NCBI GenBank assembly: GCA_021904315.1
Contig: CM038914.1
Location: 1,116,001-1,180,000 of the forward strand
Source of the DNA: Sphagnum magellanicum
Taxonomy: Eukaryota; Streptophyta; Sphagnopsida; Sphagnales; Sphagnaceae
DNA length: 64,000 nucleotides
Direction of reading: 5' to 3'
A model generated the notes under the pieces. That model was not told the DNA's origin, made no database searches, and saw only the letters and a program-made list of their open reading frames with translations. The position numbers and the translations under genes are program-made. Positions 1 to 12,386 of the stretch are shown in pieces. Each line of letters starts with the position of its first letter. Position 1 is the stretch's first letter.

Positions 1-3000
1 AAAGGCAAAAGGTTGGTGTTAATGTTTCATGATGTAAATGCCAACAAAGGTGCCACATCATGATGATAAGGTGTAACAAATTTTAACACTACAAACCTAA
101 CATAAAATGTGGTCGACCTTTTAAAGTTCCTTTCCATTAATTTATCATATCCCAAAGTTCTTAAAGTGGGGCATGCATCACAATATAAGGTGGGATCATG
201 GTCTATTTTTTTAATTTTTTTTCTCATTGAAAATTGGTGGGTATTAAATTACATTGTACTTAGTTCATTACCTAGCTCTTGAAAATTGGTTACATGTTTG
301 AGATTTCAAAAAAAAATTGATACCCCTATGAAGCAACAAAGTTCAACTTACATGAATTATGTTCTAGCTTTAAAAAAATTAATCTAATGTATAATGTGTT
401 TCATATTTATTAGAGCCATAATATATTGGTAGAAAGACCACTCAATATAAAGTACAAAAAAAAGGTACACATTTAATGGGAGTTAGTTTTTCAATTCAGT
501 CAATGTAAAACCTAAAAATGTGTGCCTTATTTTTGGCATAAGAAAAGAATTTTAAAAGAGAAATTTGGAAATTTTGAAGAGGATTTTGAATAATATGAAC
601 TTGGGCCACTATAAAGTTTTGCAAATAAATTGTAGTTTTACATCAAAATTTTTTTTTTTCAAAATATCTTAAACTTTAACACAAAAATGTTTTCATTTTG
701 AGAAAATTATTTTTAAAACTTTGATTTTATTAGGCTATGAAAACGACATTAAATAACCAACTATGTTTAAATTTATGAGAACCACCATTTTAAGAACCAA
801 TTAAATAAAACAAAATGTGATACCTTGGTCATTTTTCTAAAGCCAAGTCAATTTTTACAATGTTTCAAAAAACAGAAGTTGTCGATTTAAAAAATAAAAT
901 GAAAATTACCCAACATTATTCATTACACACAATATGATGACAACAAGGTAATGGACAACATTGTGCGATTATTTGAATATTTAAAGAACAAATTTAGTTA
1001 AGTCATGTTTTAGTTTTTTGAAAAAATTAAAATCAAAGAAACATCAATTCCATTTAGTTCAAAAAAACCTTTAAAACTTAAGGTTTTATGAAACGACTAA
1101 CCATTTTATGGCTAGTTATTTGATTTTCTAAAAATGATAACCATGATTATTTGGCTTTTTGGAAACCATGGCTACAAATCTTTTAAAAAATCCCCATTCC
1201 CCATGAACCATGAAAGGTTTGTTTCTAATAATTGCCCAACAATGATAGTGGAAAGTCATTGAAATCATGTCATGTTTCTTGTTGCATGGACAATAACTTT
1301 TCATCAAAGGTATGCAATTGCATTAACAATATGTAAGTAATTAACATTGAGAAGATTTTAAGTCAAAGATATCAACCATTTATGTCAAATCATGAAGATT
1401 TAATGAATTATTGTTAGTACCATTTCATCATTTGAACTTGCTTTGTCATTGCAACTACATTGTCACTACAATATTGCCACAAAACCGTTTTCCAATTTGA
1501 GTGATAGGTTTATATCTATGAAGTTTATTGCGAGAAACTTTGTAAAAAACCTAAAAAAGAATATATGGACACATCAAAAAATGATAAATGTCATCTTTTA
1601 GTGATTCATAGGTTGATTCTTAGTTTTCACAACTTTTTATTTTGACCAATGTTTGACATGTATAGTTGAACCATGATTATGAAAACAACTGCAAGGAAAA
1701 CAAATGTCTAACGGAAAGTTGTTTTTTGGGGAGAACTTTGTGATCATAATGGCCTAATGGAAGGAGACCCTTGTGAACTTGCATTCTACCACTTGGTTTA
1801 CCCATGTATCAATAAATATCCTTCTTTAAACAAAAAAATATTTTCACAATTAATCTTTAAGAATGGGACAAATATCATTTCATCCCAATGGGCCTCCTAT
1901 GTTGGGATTGTCCCTTCATTTGTGGGCTTTACCCATTGTATAACATAAAACAAAGATTATCATGAAGTTAAACATGTGTAGATCATGAGGCATTGAGTGA
2001 AATCCTTTCATTTATTCCTTAATAATGAAAAACATCTTACACTTATTAGTGTTGACATGTCCCAAAACTTGTTAGATGAGTTTGAAAAATAAAGAGATTC
2101 TTTTAGACATGATAGTGGGGTTGTTTAAAATATGTACTCATGGAAGTAGATTTTTGAAAACAACATGGATGTTCATGTTTTCTTACATAAACAATTACAA
2201 AACAATGTTTGCCACAAGCTCGAATTAGGTCATTTTTACAAGTCTACATTTCGAAATTGAACATTGAACCACCATTCCTTATATCATTTATTTATTACAT
2301 TACACATCAAAGATAAAATTGCAGGCACATATTTGATCATCAAATTAAACATTAAATGAAAGAAATTCAAGCCAATGCTTCAATTAGTCATCATATTTTT
2401 TTACACCCCTTTCTTAAGCATAAGCATCCTTGGGTGGACTCACTAGGAGTATCACACTTTCATTTAACTAGACTTATTAAAATTGTAAAATTATAGGAAA
2501 CATTTAAACAAAAATTTTATTATAATTTTTTGGAGGTTACATTAACTAAATTGGATATAATTTGAAATTTTAATGATATAAAAATATTTTGGATTTTTAT
2601 GTTCTTAATCATTACACTTAGAGAAAGTTTTAGGAATGTCACAAAGTTTATTTTCTTTCAACTTTTTGGTTCAGAGCATCGCTTTGAAAATGTTTTGGTT
2701 TTTTAAAAATACATAAATTTCAAAGGTACCTTATATGACATTTTATTGGAAATTTTAATTACATAATTAATTAAATAGGGTTGTGTCACAATAAAAGGAA
2801 TCATTGGCAACAATGTTGGAGTCTTTACCAAGGACCACAATGTATACATGGCCTTCAAATATTGGTTCATTAAATACCAAAATGACATTTCAAATACATT
2901 TTTAAAATATATAATTTATTGGATTAAATATTGATGTTGAGGCTAAATATGACACATGATATAATTAAAATTTAAAAAATCTCACATCAAGCCCTACATT

Positions 3001-4800
3001 ATAATCAAATTAACAACTTTGTTTCGAACCATGATCACAAATGTTGAACTATTATAATCATTAGGGATGTTCAAAATCAAAATCAATAACATCCATGTGT
3101 GCATGCACCTAAAAGGATTTAATATATGTGCATTTAATAGGATAAACACATGTGATCCTTTTTATGAAGTATGTTAAAGCTCACAATAAATTTGAAAACA
3201 TTTGGTGAAAATTTTATTAATAAAAAAATGTTCAAATTCAATAGTATTGAAAAACATTATATCAACAAATGTTTTGTACATGACAAATGAGTCTAATATT
3301 ATTGTGAAGTGATTTCAAATTCACTAGATTACAATTTCATGAACATTAAAACAATATTTCATAATATGGGTAATTATATCATTAAATAAAATAAATAGTT
3401 ATTTTTCAAAGTAATGCAACTAAAGTTTTCATTGTAGTCAATAAATACTTTTGGTTCCCTTTATTGTGACTACACCTAATAGGTATAATTTAATCATGAA
3501 TTTTCAAAGTTTAGCAAGGTGATTCCCAAAAAGGTCATTCCAATTAAGAAATTTTTTGTAGTGATTCCCACATTTTGTGATTATAATGAACATTTAAGGT
3601 CATATTTTTTGCATGCAATGAACAAACTTTATGAAAAAGAAATACATGTGTTTATGGTTTTTATAAGGCCAAATTTTTTTTTGATTAATTCTACTTGTTT
3701 TACCATTCCTTTGAGCATTTTTTAGTGGGTCCACCCAAGGATGATGATATTTTTTAACATTAAAATACAAGTGTGAAGGTTTACAAGTTAGTGAGAAATT
3801 AAGTACATAACTTTGTATTTTTTCTAAAAATGTCTTTGTATATATATTTTAATTACATATCATTTAAAAAATATTATTTGATTTAAACCTATTAGACTAA
3901 AGTGCTAATATTAAATCATTAAAGTCTAATACAAATAAATGGAATTATAAGAAAAATGGATTATAGATGTAAGTCTTACTCAAATAATTAAAGACCAAAA
4001 TTTTAATACAAAAGGTGATAACATAAATTTTAATTCAATTACAAACAATGAGTTGAATTAGATTTCACCAATGAACATGGAAAGCGGATTTATAAAAAAT
4101 GAAAGTTGTGAAGACCAATAAGAGTGGGTCCACCAAAGACAAAAATTGATAAGTAATTAATGCAAGGTATCAAGCATGGTCAAAATACCTAATATGTTTA
4201 TATGTGTGAAATCAATAATAATAACATTAACAAAGATGCAAACCTCACCTTATGAAAAAATAATGTTGATTTATTATTTCCAAGAAAAATGAAATATATT
4301 TATATGGAACATGTGCAACTATGTTTAGGCCATGTCAAAGCCAACTTCATGAACAACAAATGCAAAGGCATTACACATAACATCACATGTGCTACAAATA
4401 TGGAAATTGCAACAAATAACAATCTTAAGTATCCAATAATCCCATAAAGTTTGTAACAAAACAAGCTTAAACTTAAATTTAACCCTATATTTAAAAAATG
4501 CTTTTCCAGATTTATACAAAATATATACATAAATGCTTTTTAAATAATTGTATTCATGATATAAAAGGATTTGAAATGTGAAATAAATTGAACAAGTGAA
4601 ATGTAATGAAAGGACTACCTTTATTTATATGTATTATGATGCATTCCCAAAGGCTTGCCACAAGGTATTGGGGTAATTTTTTAATATGATGCATGACAAA
4701 ATATTTGAAAACCTTGAAAAAACTCCATAATCCATGTTTGAAACAAAATGGGCATGTGAAAGTTTCAAGTTGGGACTATGATGAACTCAACATGTTGAGC
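1..4800. other. AT-rich intergenic DNA without supported genes
   Basis: All reading frames are broken by frequent stops and the few short ORFs show no family signature or codon bias that I recognise. The composition (long A and T runs, very low GC) resembles the other intergenic parts of the window. The only structured signal I see is the inverted pair at 2426-2444 and 3726-3744, listed separately. Confidence 0.6.
2426..3744. repeat. Inverted repeat pair bounding about 1.3 kb (possible old TIR element)
   Basis: The 19-mer catccttgggtggactcac at 2426 recurs as its reverse complement at 3726-3744 with one mismatch, and the match continues a few bases inward (CACTA). A shorter gtgggtccacc copy lies near 4124. 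No clean target-site duplication is visible, so an old non-autonomous DNA transposon is an inference only. Confidence 0.35.
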
Positions 4801-4811
4801 TTAAAATGAAA

Positions 4812-6976
4812 TTAATTTACACAAAATGAGAAAAAAATTAGCATAAATTGAAACCAAAATGGTGCAAAGATGAACCACAAACAACCCACCTTCACAAGGG
4901 CTAAGGCTTGGACTTGGGAGGTGTCACCATTATCCTGTTGAAAAATATACAAACTAAAATTTTCATCACTTGTTTGATTTACACATCCAACAGATTCAAT
5001 CATTGGATGCAAATGATGATAACACTTCAAAAACATAATATATAAAGTTCTCCTATCATATTCATCCATAATATTTACACCTTCCTCTCAGCCAACAAAA
5101 AAGATATTAAACAAAGGTTTTTGAATCTAAGGCCTAGCATAAAAAAAACATGTTGTGGGGGTTTTTTTTTTCCAAATTTTATTAAAAAAGAAAGAAAAGA
5201 ATCCAAAACACCACAAATTTCTTTTATGATGTTGGAAATTAATAAATAAAACTCAAAAGTTATCCCATAATCATCATCACTCAAATTAATCGGGATAGAT
5301 GGGTTTATAATTTTTTCCCTGAATTTTAAACACATAGTAATGGCAAACTTTAATGCATCAAAAAGTAACCAATGACTCTTATATTGGTTTATAACACAAG
5401 TAATCACAATAGGAAATAAAGAGTCCACAATTATTTTAAAGATGTGATAAATAAGAAGAAGAAGAACTCTTCCATTTATTCTGACAATATTTTGCCTACT
5501 ATAATAAAGAATAATAACATCCTTGAATTGCAATGCTTTTTGAAACATAATGATTTTGCAAGGAAATCTGCAAAGAAATTTAAAATTCCAATGTTAGAAA
5601 ATTTGATTATAACAGATCAATAAAAAATAAGAAAGATAATAATTATGAATTTTTTTTGCAATAGATTAAATAATCACCTTGTCTTCATTGGAGTATTTAA
5701 TTTTCTTGGAAGTAAGTTATAATCTAAACAAGCCTTGTTCGATTCTTGTCTACTTTTTCTAGATTTTTAAAGCCAAGTTATACATTTTTGTAAATTTGAT
5801 TGGACAAATTTGATTGAAACAAACTTGAAATTCTTACAATTTTTTTTGTCAATAATAACATATTGGTATGCTTTGAAAAAAACATGGCCAAAACAAGCAC
5901 CTTGAAAATTTTCATCTAAACCAAGGACTTCACATTTTACAACAAATTTTTAAGTAATTATCATAGTATTTAAATTTGAACCTTCATATTTTACACATGT
6001 AATGATTTTGTTTCTTAGCCCATATTGATCAAACAATTTTGTCAAATTGTTAGTTAACGTTTGCCTAGTAATTTCTATTGCATCAAACAAAATAATAGTT
6101 ATTTGTTTGGGTTGCCAACCAGATCCCCAAAAAATTATAACAAGAGCAAATGCTCACCCTTTAACATCCATAAGTCAAAGCTTGTCGTGGTAGAAATATA
6201 ATTTGTTAATTTTGGCAAAACATATACTTGTTTCATTTTCTCCACCAAATTAGGTAATATTTCTTGAGAAAACTGTTTTCTAGAGGGGAACACAACTCTA
6301 ATAGACAAATGTAATATTAAATGCTTAAATCATACACTTTCAACAAATTGCAATGGTAAGTTATTTGTCATAATCAAAAGGCCAAGGTCCTGTAAAAAAT
6401 CTTTTTGTTGCACATCAAACTTTTTGAAAGGTTTTTTTACAACAAAAAAGGTAGATATTACACTTGTTGGAACATTTGGCCTTTTCTTCGTAGGTTGTTT
6501 TTCAATAGTTCCTATTGTTTCATTGTTAATTTTTTCTTCAATTTTTTTTTACAATTATAAAATGATTTGCATCTACATGTTTTCTTAAAATAATTATACT
6601 AGAATTTTTATAATAAATTATTAATCCTTTTTATTTCTTTAGTTATTTCATTAGGAATATTAATTGTATTATCATAACATAAAATACATTTCATGACTTG
6701 ATGGGATGTAGCTTCAATTTTTTTCCCATCATTCACACAATAAAATGCCCAACATAAATAATTTCTATTATGCCCTCTCCAAAATTTTCTTTGAACATGT
6801 AATTTTTGCAAATTTTGCTTCATTATTTGTTTCCCATTTTTTTCAACTTTGCTATTTTCTATTTGCACATTTTCACTTTCTTTTCTTTCCACATCTTCTT
6901 CAATGTCCATTTCATTTTCATTTGTCTCATTTTCTTCAATCAAAATTAAAATTTCATTTTGGCTTGACTCCCCCAT
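4812..6976 (-). pseudogene. hAT-family transposase relic (BED finger, DUF659-like core)
   Basis: Read on the minus strand, this is a broken hAT transposase. The N-terminal ORF (6976-6608) is acidic and ends in a BED-finger-like stretch with a CxxC pair (KCILCY). After stops and frameshifts the core continues: FDLWM near 6175, then AFALVIIFWGSGWQPKQ and EGSNLNTM about 6150-5960, then GLDENFQGACFGH near 5920-5880. A 157-codon ORF (5548-5075) holds DDDYGITFEFYLLISNII, and 5069-4812 holds MDEYDRRTLYIMFLKCYHH. The order and motifs match plant BED/hAT transposases as I know them. The hAT dimerisation region expected further downstream was not found. The hydrophobic look of the 157-codon piece is not evidence for a membrane protein. 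At least four frame breaks make it non-functional. I did not find its TIRs. Confidence 0.75.
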
Positions 6977-7419
6977 TTTCTACTAGAATATTATTTTCCC
7001 TAAAGGAGAAATTAGAAATAAATATGTTTTTTGCCAAAATAATATTATGCTAGTTATATGAAAATCAACTTAAACATTTACAAACAATTGAAAGAAAGAA
7101 AAAACAATGTGCTAAAAAATACACAATGCAATTGTGTATATGAAATGCAATGTGTAAAAGTGAGATGTAATGTGTATAATTAAATGTATAATGTCCAAAT
7201 AATTCTTGCATAAAAAACAAACACACTATTAACCACCATTTCCCAGAAACATGGATAATTAAAAAACTCATCAACAAAAAAAAATTGAACACAAAATTTT
7301 TCACCTTCTAAGTTTGGCCTAAAGAACTCAAATTTGAATAACTTGAATCTGGACACCTCATCCACACTCCACACCTATAAAAAATAAAGGGGGGGACAAG
7401 GGGGCTTACTAATTTGAAA

Positions 7420-7720
7420 CAAGAAGAGCAAAACAACATGGTTGAATAAGAGGAACAAGGAACATAAAATCACAGTGTAGTAGAAAGGTACCTAAACAAA
7501 GAGGTCAAGCAAAAGGAGTAGAATAGCAAGGTTGAGCAAGAGGAGCGGAGCAACAAGTTGAGCAAGAAGAGCAAAGTAACAAATTGAACAAAAAGAGTGG
7601 AGTAGCAAGTCAAGCAAGAAGAAAAGAACAACATGTTGAACAAAAGGAACGAAGTAGCAAAAAGGAGTGGAACAAAAGGTCGAACAAGAGGAGCACGAAA
7701 CAACACTAAGCAAATTAACT
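7420..7720. repeat. Purine-rich minisatellite, degenerate unit near 38 bp
   Basis: Degenerate tandem copies of a motif like gagcaagaggagcggagcaa / caagttgagcaagaag run through this interval. The ORFs read across it are leucine/phenylalanine-rich on the minus strand and look like translation of simple sequence. On the opposite strand it resembles the pyrimidine-rich array at 46.4-47.8 kb (ttgag...ttgttgc), but the units are not the same. Confidence 0.6.
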
Positions 7721-8620
7721 AATCAAGCACAATAAGTTAAGCAAGAAAGAAAATAAAATGCAAAAGAGTGAGACAAACTCACACATATTGAATAAGCAGC
7801 TTTGAAACACTTGCTTTATAACAAGTAGTACGTGATGCCACTTGCTTGCTAAACCTTAAATCGAATTAAACCCTAAATTAACTACTAACTAAACATTGAT
7901 TAAATGACTAAAGACTAAACATTAAATCCTTCGTACTACTAACATCCTAATTAATTCAAAACTTTGAAACCTTGACCCTAATTTTTTTAACACCTTGCCA
8001 AGGTTTCAACAAAATTAAAATACATATTTGATCAAGGTTTCAAATGCCTGGTTCTCACATTATATGAAACCATGTAGCCCAATTCATAAAAGATATCACT
8101 CAATGTGATACCCTAAGGGATTCAAACTGAGAATTAGCTTGAAACCCTATCCAATTCTCACATTTTTTTCATACCCGCTCGACACTGATTATTATGCAAG
8201 ATAGCCGCTTCAAATAAGGGCATTCCAAGTGCAATTCCCTTCCTCGACTACTACCCTGGAGGGTCGGGTAGGAGGAGGGGCATCACTTTGGGAATTCATT
8301 GGTCCTTGGGCATGATCCTACATATAAAATGTAAATGAGCTTCCATATTTAAGTTACAAGTTTATATTTAAGCCCTAAAGCCCAACATTGATATGTAACA
8401 ATTTTTTTTTAATTTTTAAATTTTATTTGTATAACCCATTTGTATAACTATGTACCTCTTGGTGTAGACTATAGACCAATTTAACCACTGGTATAACTTT
8501 ATGTGTCCTGACCGTATATCTCAAAATATACGTATTCCATTTGTATACACGGGATACGGTTTCCTATTAAACTAGAGTACCCGGAATCTGAGGTTAGTAA
8601 TTAACTCAGGTGGAATCCGG
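7721..8620. other. Intergenic region upstream of the importin gene
   Basis: No coding potential is apparent. The region moves from AT-rich DNA to more balanced composition near 8200, as expected on approach to a promoter. I could not pick a convincing TATA box or transcription start; several TATA-like strings (for example near 8520-8560) are not distinctive. Confidence 0.4.
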
Positions 8621-8752
8621 TTAGGGTTTGAGTCTCCCACGGCGGCTTTTTTCCGCCTTCGTCTTCCGTCTCTTTCTTCAAGATCGCTGTGGTCTCTCCC
8701 CGTGTTTGCGGCTGCCTTGTCTGATTTGTTCTCTTCATTTTGTCGAAACTCT

Positions 8753-8933
8753 CGTGAGCAGGAACTTTCTAGTGTTCTTTAAGAGTATCTTCCGAGACTT
8801 TGACTTTTATTTCCTTTTTCCTGGGGGGTTTTAATTTTTGTTTTCGTCTTGAGGGCCTTCCTGTTCTCGCTGGTCTGTGTTGTGGTGTATTTGTTTTGAT
8901 TTCGGTTCTTCTGTCTCCGTTCCCGTTCTGCAG
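8753..8933 (+). other. Possible 5'UTR intron of the importin-alpha gene
   Basis: A donor-like GTGAGC at 8753 and an acceptor TTCTGCAG ending at 8933, three bases before the importin ATG, with T-rich sequence between, would make a 181-bp leader intron. ORFs in this leader use non-ATG starts and have no known similarity. The acceptor is convincing; the donor is one of several options. Confidence 0.4.
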
Positions 8934-8935
8934 AG

Positions 8936-11900
8936 ATGTCTCTGCGGCCGAATGCACGCGTGGAGGTCCGTAAGAAGGGGTATAAGTTGACGGTCGATGC
9001 GGAGGAAGCTCGCAGAAAAAGGGAGGACAACATGGTGGAGATACGCAAGAACAAGAGGGATGAAAGCCTGCTGAAGAAGAGGAGAGAGGGCTTACAGCCT
9101 CAGCAGTTCTCTTCCACTCAAGCTGCTGCTGATATGGAGAAGAAGGTAAAATTGTTCTGCCCTATGTATGTGACGTATGGTCTGGATTTAGGGTTCAAGG
9201 AAATAGAGGACTAGGTACCGCAGACAACCTCTCCATCCACCTCGTACAGTGGTCTTTCTGTAGCACTTTCTATCTGCATGTGTGCCTCTTCTGTGAAGAG
9301 AACGCATTCTGGATATGCATGCTCTTTGGTTCCAGGGTTTCTACCTGCAATGGTTCTCCAAGGCCTATTCAAGACTTTGCCCTTAATTTCTTATGAAGCG
9401 TTTTGCTGCTGATTGTTTCTTTCTTTATCATGAAATAGTGAGTTTAGGGTACAGGTGTCGTTGGTTCCCCTGCATCTGCATGAAGAAAGTACGCTCTTTA
9501 TTTTGGAAATGAGGGGAATTTTGCCAGTATGTCATGGTTTGCTTTTTCTGGATCTGTCATAGCAGCAGTTGGAAAGCCTCCCGGCCATGGTAGCAGGGGT
9601 GTACTCCGAAGATGCAGGCACACAGTTGGAAGCCATTACTCAATTTCGAAAACTTCTCTCCATAGGTAGGCATATAATCCCTTTGCACTTTTCCCTGGTA
9701 TCTGATCTCATGTCTATACATTTTTTTTGGTATTTCCCTGTTGTTAATCACATCACCTTGTGAATCCTTCATGCAGAAAGAAGCCCCCCGATTGAGGAGG
9801 TTATAGCAGCAGGTGTAGTGCCCCGTTTTGTGGAGTTTCTCATGCGTGGGGATTTCCCACAGCTACAGGTATGCTTCAGTGGAGATTGCTTCACCTGTGC
9901 AATATCTGCTCTTCACCTGATCTGAGGATGTATCTCTGTTATTTAATACACATAGTAACTCAAATCCTTTTTGGTCTTTGATGCAGTTTGAGGCAGCATG
10001 GGCATTAACGAATATTGCATCAGGCACATCTGAACACACACGTGTTGTTATTGATCACGGCGCTGTACCAATCTTTGTCCAACTGCTCAGTTCACCTAGT
10101 GATGATGTCCGTGAGCAGGTATTGTATGACCTGGATAATGAGCTGGTTTTTTAACTGGTTTGGCTATCCTGTGCATGTCTGCTGGTCAGGCTAATTTGGG
10201 CTGAATGTTTTCTGAAACACTTGATTGACTAGGGTTTGATCTGATGGTTCGCTGCAGCGGCTGATGGAGTCTTTTTTCTTTTGGGGGGGGGGGGAGGGGT
10301 GTAAAGGAGTGGGTTTCCACTTAAAGTTGTTTAACTTTGTCTCTGCAGGCTGTTTGGGCTTTGGGGAATGTGGCTGGTGATTCCCCAAAATGCAGGGACC
10401 TTGTGCTCAGTAATGGTGCACTGATGCCTCTGTTGGCACAGCTTACGGATACTGCCAAACTTTCCATGTTGAGGAATGCAACCTGGACTCTGTCCAACTT
10501 CTGCCGTGGCAAACCTCAACCTCCGTTTGAGCAGGTGCTTTCCTTTGTGCCTGCTCTATGTGTCTAGTTTTGGTCTGTATACTGCAATTGACGATTCAAG
10601 GGTTGGTAATTTTCTCATTTCCAGTTCATACTTTGTGTTTTCTAATACTTGCTTGAAAATTACTTGAGATTTCTCAATTCTTGTTAGAGTTATTTCTAAT
10701 ATTTTTGTTGTACAGTCGAAACCTGCACTGCCAGCATTGGAGCGCCTCATCCATTCAAATGATGAGGAAGTTTTGACCGATGCTTGCTGGGCTCTCTCGT
10801 ACCTCTCTGATGGGACCAATGACAAGATCCAGGCAGTAATTGAGGCTGGTGTCTGTCGCCGTCTTGTGGACCTGTTGCTGTAAGTTACCAAGTAGCTCTT
10901 ATAGATTTAGAGTCAGTGGCACATTTCTTGAAACTGTTTGCATATAATATGTGTTCGTTTTCTCTCAACTATACTTGAATTGTAGTGGGTTAAAACAATG
11001 GGAAACTTTACTATCGATGGTTTCTTGAGAAGCACTTTCCTTTTAGCTGGTGTCTTATGGTTACCTTGAAGCTCTTAGCTATCATGCTAGCTTGAAGTTG
11101 GCTGTTTTAATTGATTTTGGTAGTTTTGAGGGTGTAGCAGCCATCCATCACCATCTGTTCTCATTCCTGCTCTACGCACGGTTGGCAACATTGTTACTGG
11201 AGATGATCTCCAGACGCAGGTAATTTCCCTATCTCTATGTTGTGATCTACAGAATTTGGTTCTGTAGAGAGGATTAATTGTGACTTCCCACCAGGAGATG
11301 GTTGTCTCTTTTCTATTTTCAGGAAACATAACCTGTGCCTTTACTGGCTTTTCAGTTCATTATCAACAACCAGGCACTTCCATGCCTCCTTGCACTTCTT
11401 ACTCACAACCACAAAAAGAGCATCAAGAAGGAAGCCTGTTGGACCATCTCCAATATTACTGCTGGAAACAAGGATCAAATTCAGGTAGATGTGCCCCTGC
11501 TTTTGAACAAGTGTTGTTTTGTTTGTCCACAGTTTTGTGCAATTCTGTGTTTTTTTTAGGGAACTGGGACGCACACCACTTAAGAGGGAAGAGCTTTGTA
11601 TGCACCTTGGCCTGGTTCCTCTTCTTGTTGCATTGCAGCTTCTTTCCTCTAATCATACTGCGATTCTTGTTTTGTTCCAGGCAATTATTGATGCCAACAT
11701 CATTCCGCCCCTGGTTTCTTTACTGGCAACTGCTGAGTTTGACATCAAGAAAGAAGCAGCATGGGCTATATCCAATGCTACATCTGGTGGAACACATGAA
11801 CAGATCAAGTAGGTTGTGCACTGATTGGAGGAATCTGTAGAATGCTTCAGAGTGAATCATGGAAGCAAATGGAGAGATAACAGCTCAATTTGAAGTCTAT

Positions 11901-12386
11901 TGTCACACAGCTCTAGCACAGAATGCAAGTGGACGTTCATCCTTTTTAAGTTACAAATTGTTGTTGATTTGAGCAATGTCACTAATGTTCTGTCGTCATT
12001 TCTGTAGGTACCTGGTGAATCAGGGCTGCATCAAGCCACTCTGTGATCTGCTCACATGTCCTGATCCCAGAATTGTGACAGTTTCACTTGAAGGCTTGGA
12101 AAATATTTTGAAGGTAGGGGAGTCAGAGAAGGACCTTGGGAACAGCAGTGGTATCAACCTGTATGCTCGGTACATAGATGAAGCTGAGGGCTTGGAGAAG
12201 ATTGAGACCCTGCAAACTCATGACAACAATGAAATCTATGAGAAAGCTGTTAAGATTTTGGAGACATACTGGCTGGAGGAGGATGAGGATGAAAATCTGG
12301 CCCCTGTAGGTGATGAATTGCAGAGCAATTTTGCATTTGGGGGAAATCAGCCTGCTGTTCCTTCTGGTGGCTTCAACTTTGGTTGA
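8936..12386 (+). CDS. IMPA: Importin subunit alpha (karyopherin alpha), ten coding exons
   Basis: This is the nuclear import adaptor that binds classical NLS cargo through ARM repeats and importin beta through its N-terminal IBB domain. Phase-consistent coding exons: 8936-9145, 9569-9665, 9777-9868, 9987-10118, 10349-10534, 10716-10879, 11141-11219, 11356-11484, 11681-11808, 12008-12386. They sum to 1596 bp, or 531 aa, the usual family length. The product starts [17 protein letters not shown]. The basic IBB covers about residues 1-70 ([16 protein letters not shown]). The ARM tryptophan/asparagine ladder is intact: [55 protein letters not shown]. The C-terminus is acidic (WLEEDEDEN) and ends GGFNFG. 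All introns are GT..AG and 111-423 bp. The exon 2 acceptor could lie 3 bp earlier, adding one Gln. No broken codons are seen, so the gene is probably functional. Confidence 0.96.
10283..10294 (+). repeat. G12 tract in importin intron 4
   Basis: Twelve consecutive G, then A and GGGG, lie in intron 4 about 55 bp before the acceptor. Such tracts are slippage-prone and commonly miscalled in length. Confidence 0.8.

Noticed and set aside
5075..5548. A 157-codon minus-strand ORF that looks like a multi-pass membrane protein
   Set aside because: Its text (DDDYGITFEFYLL etc.) and neighbours show it is a segment of a hAT transposase relic; the hydrophobicity comes from AT-rich decay.
8628..8834. ORF just upstream of importin
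   Set aside because: It starts with TTG, lies in the 5' leader and has no recognisable domain.
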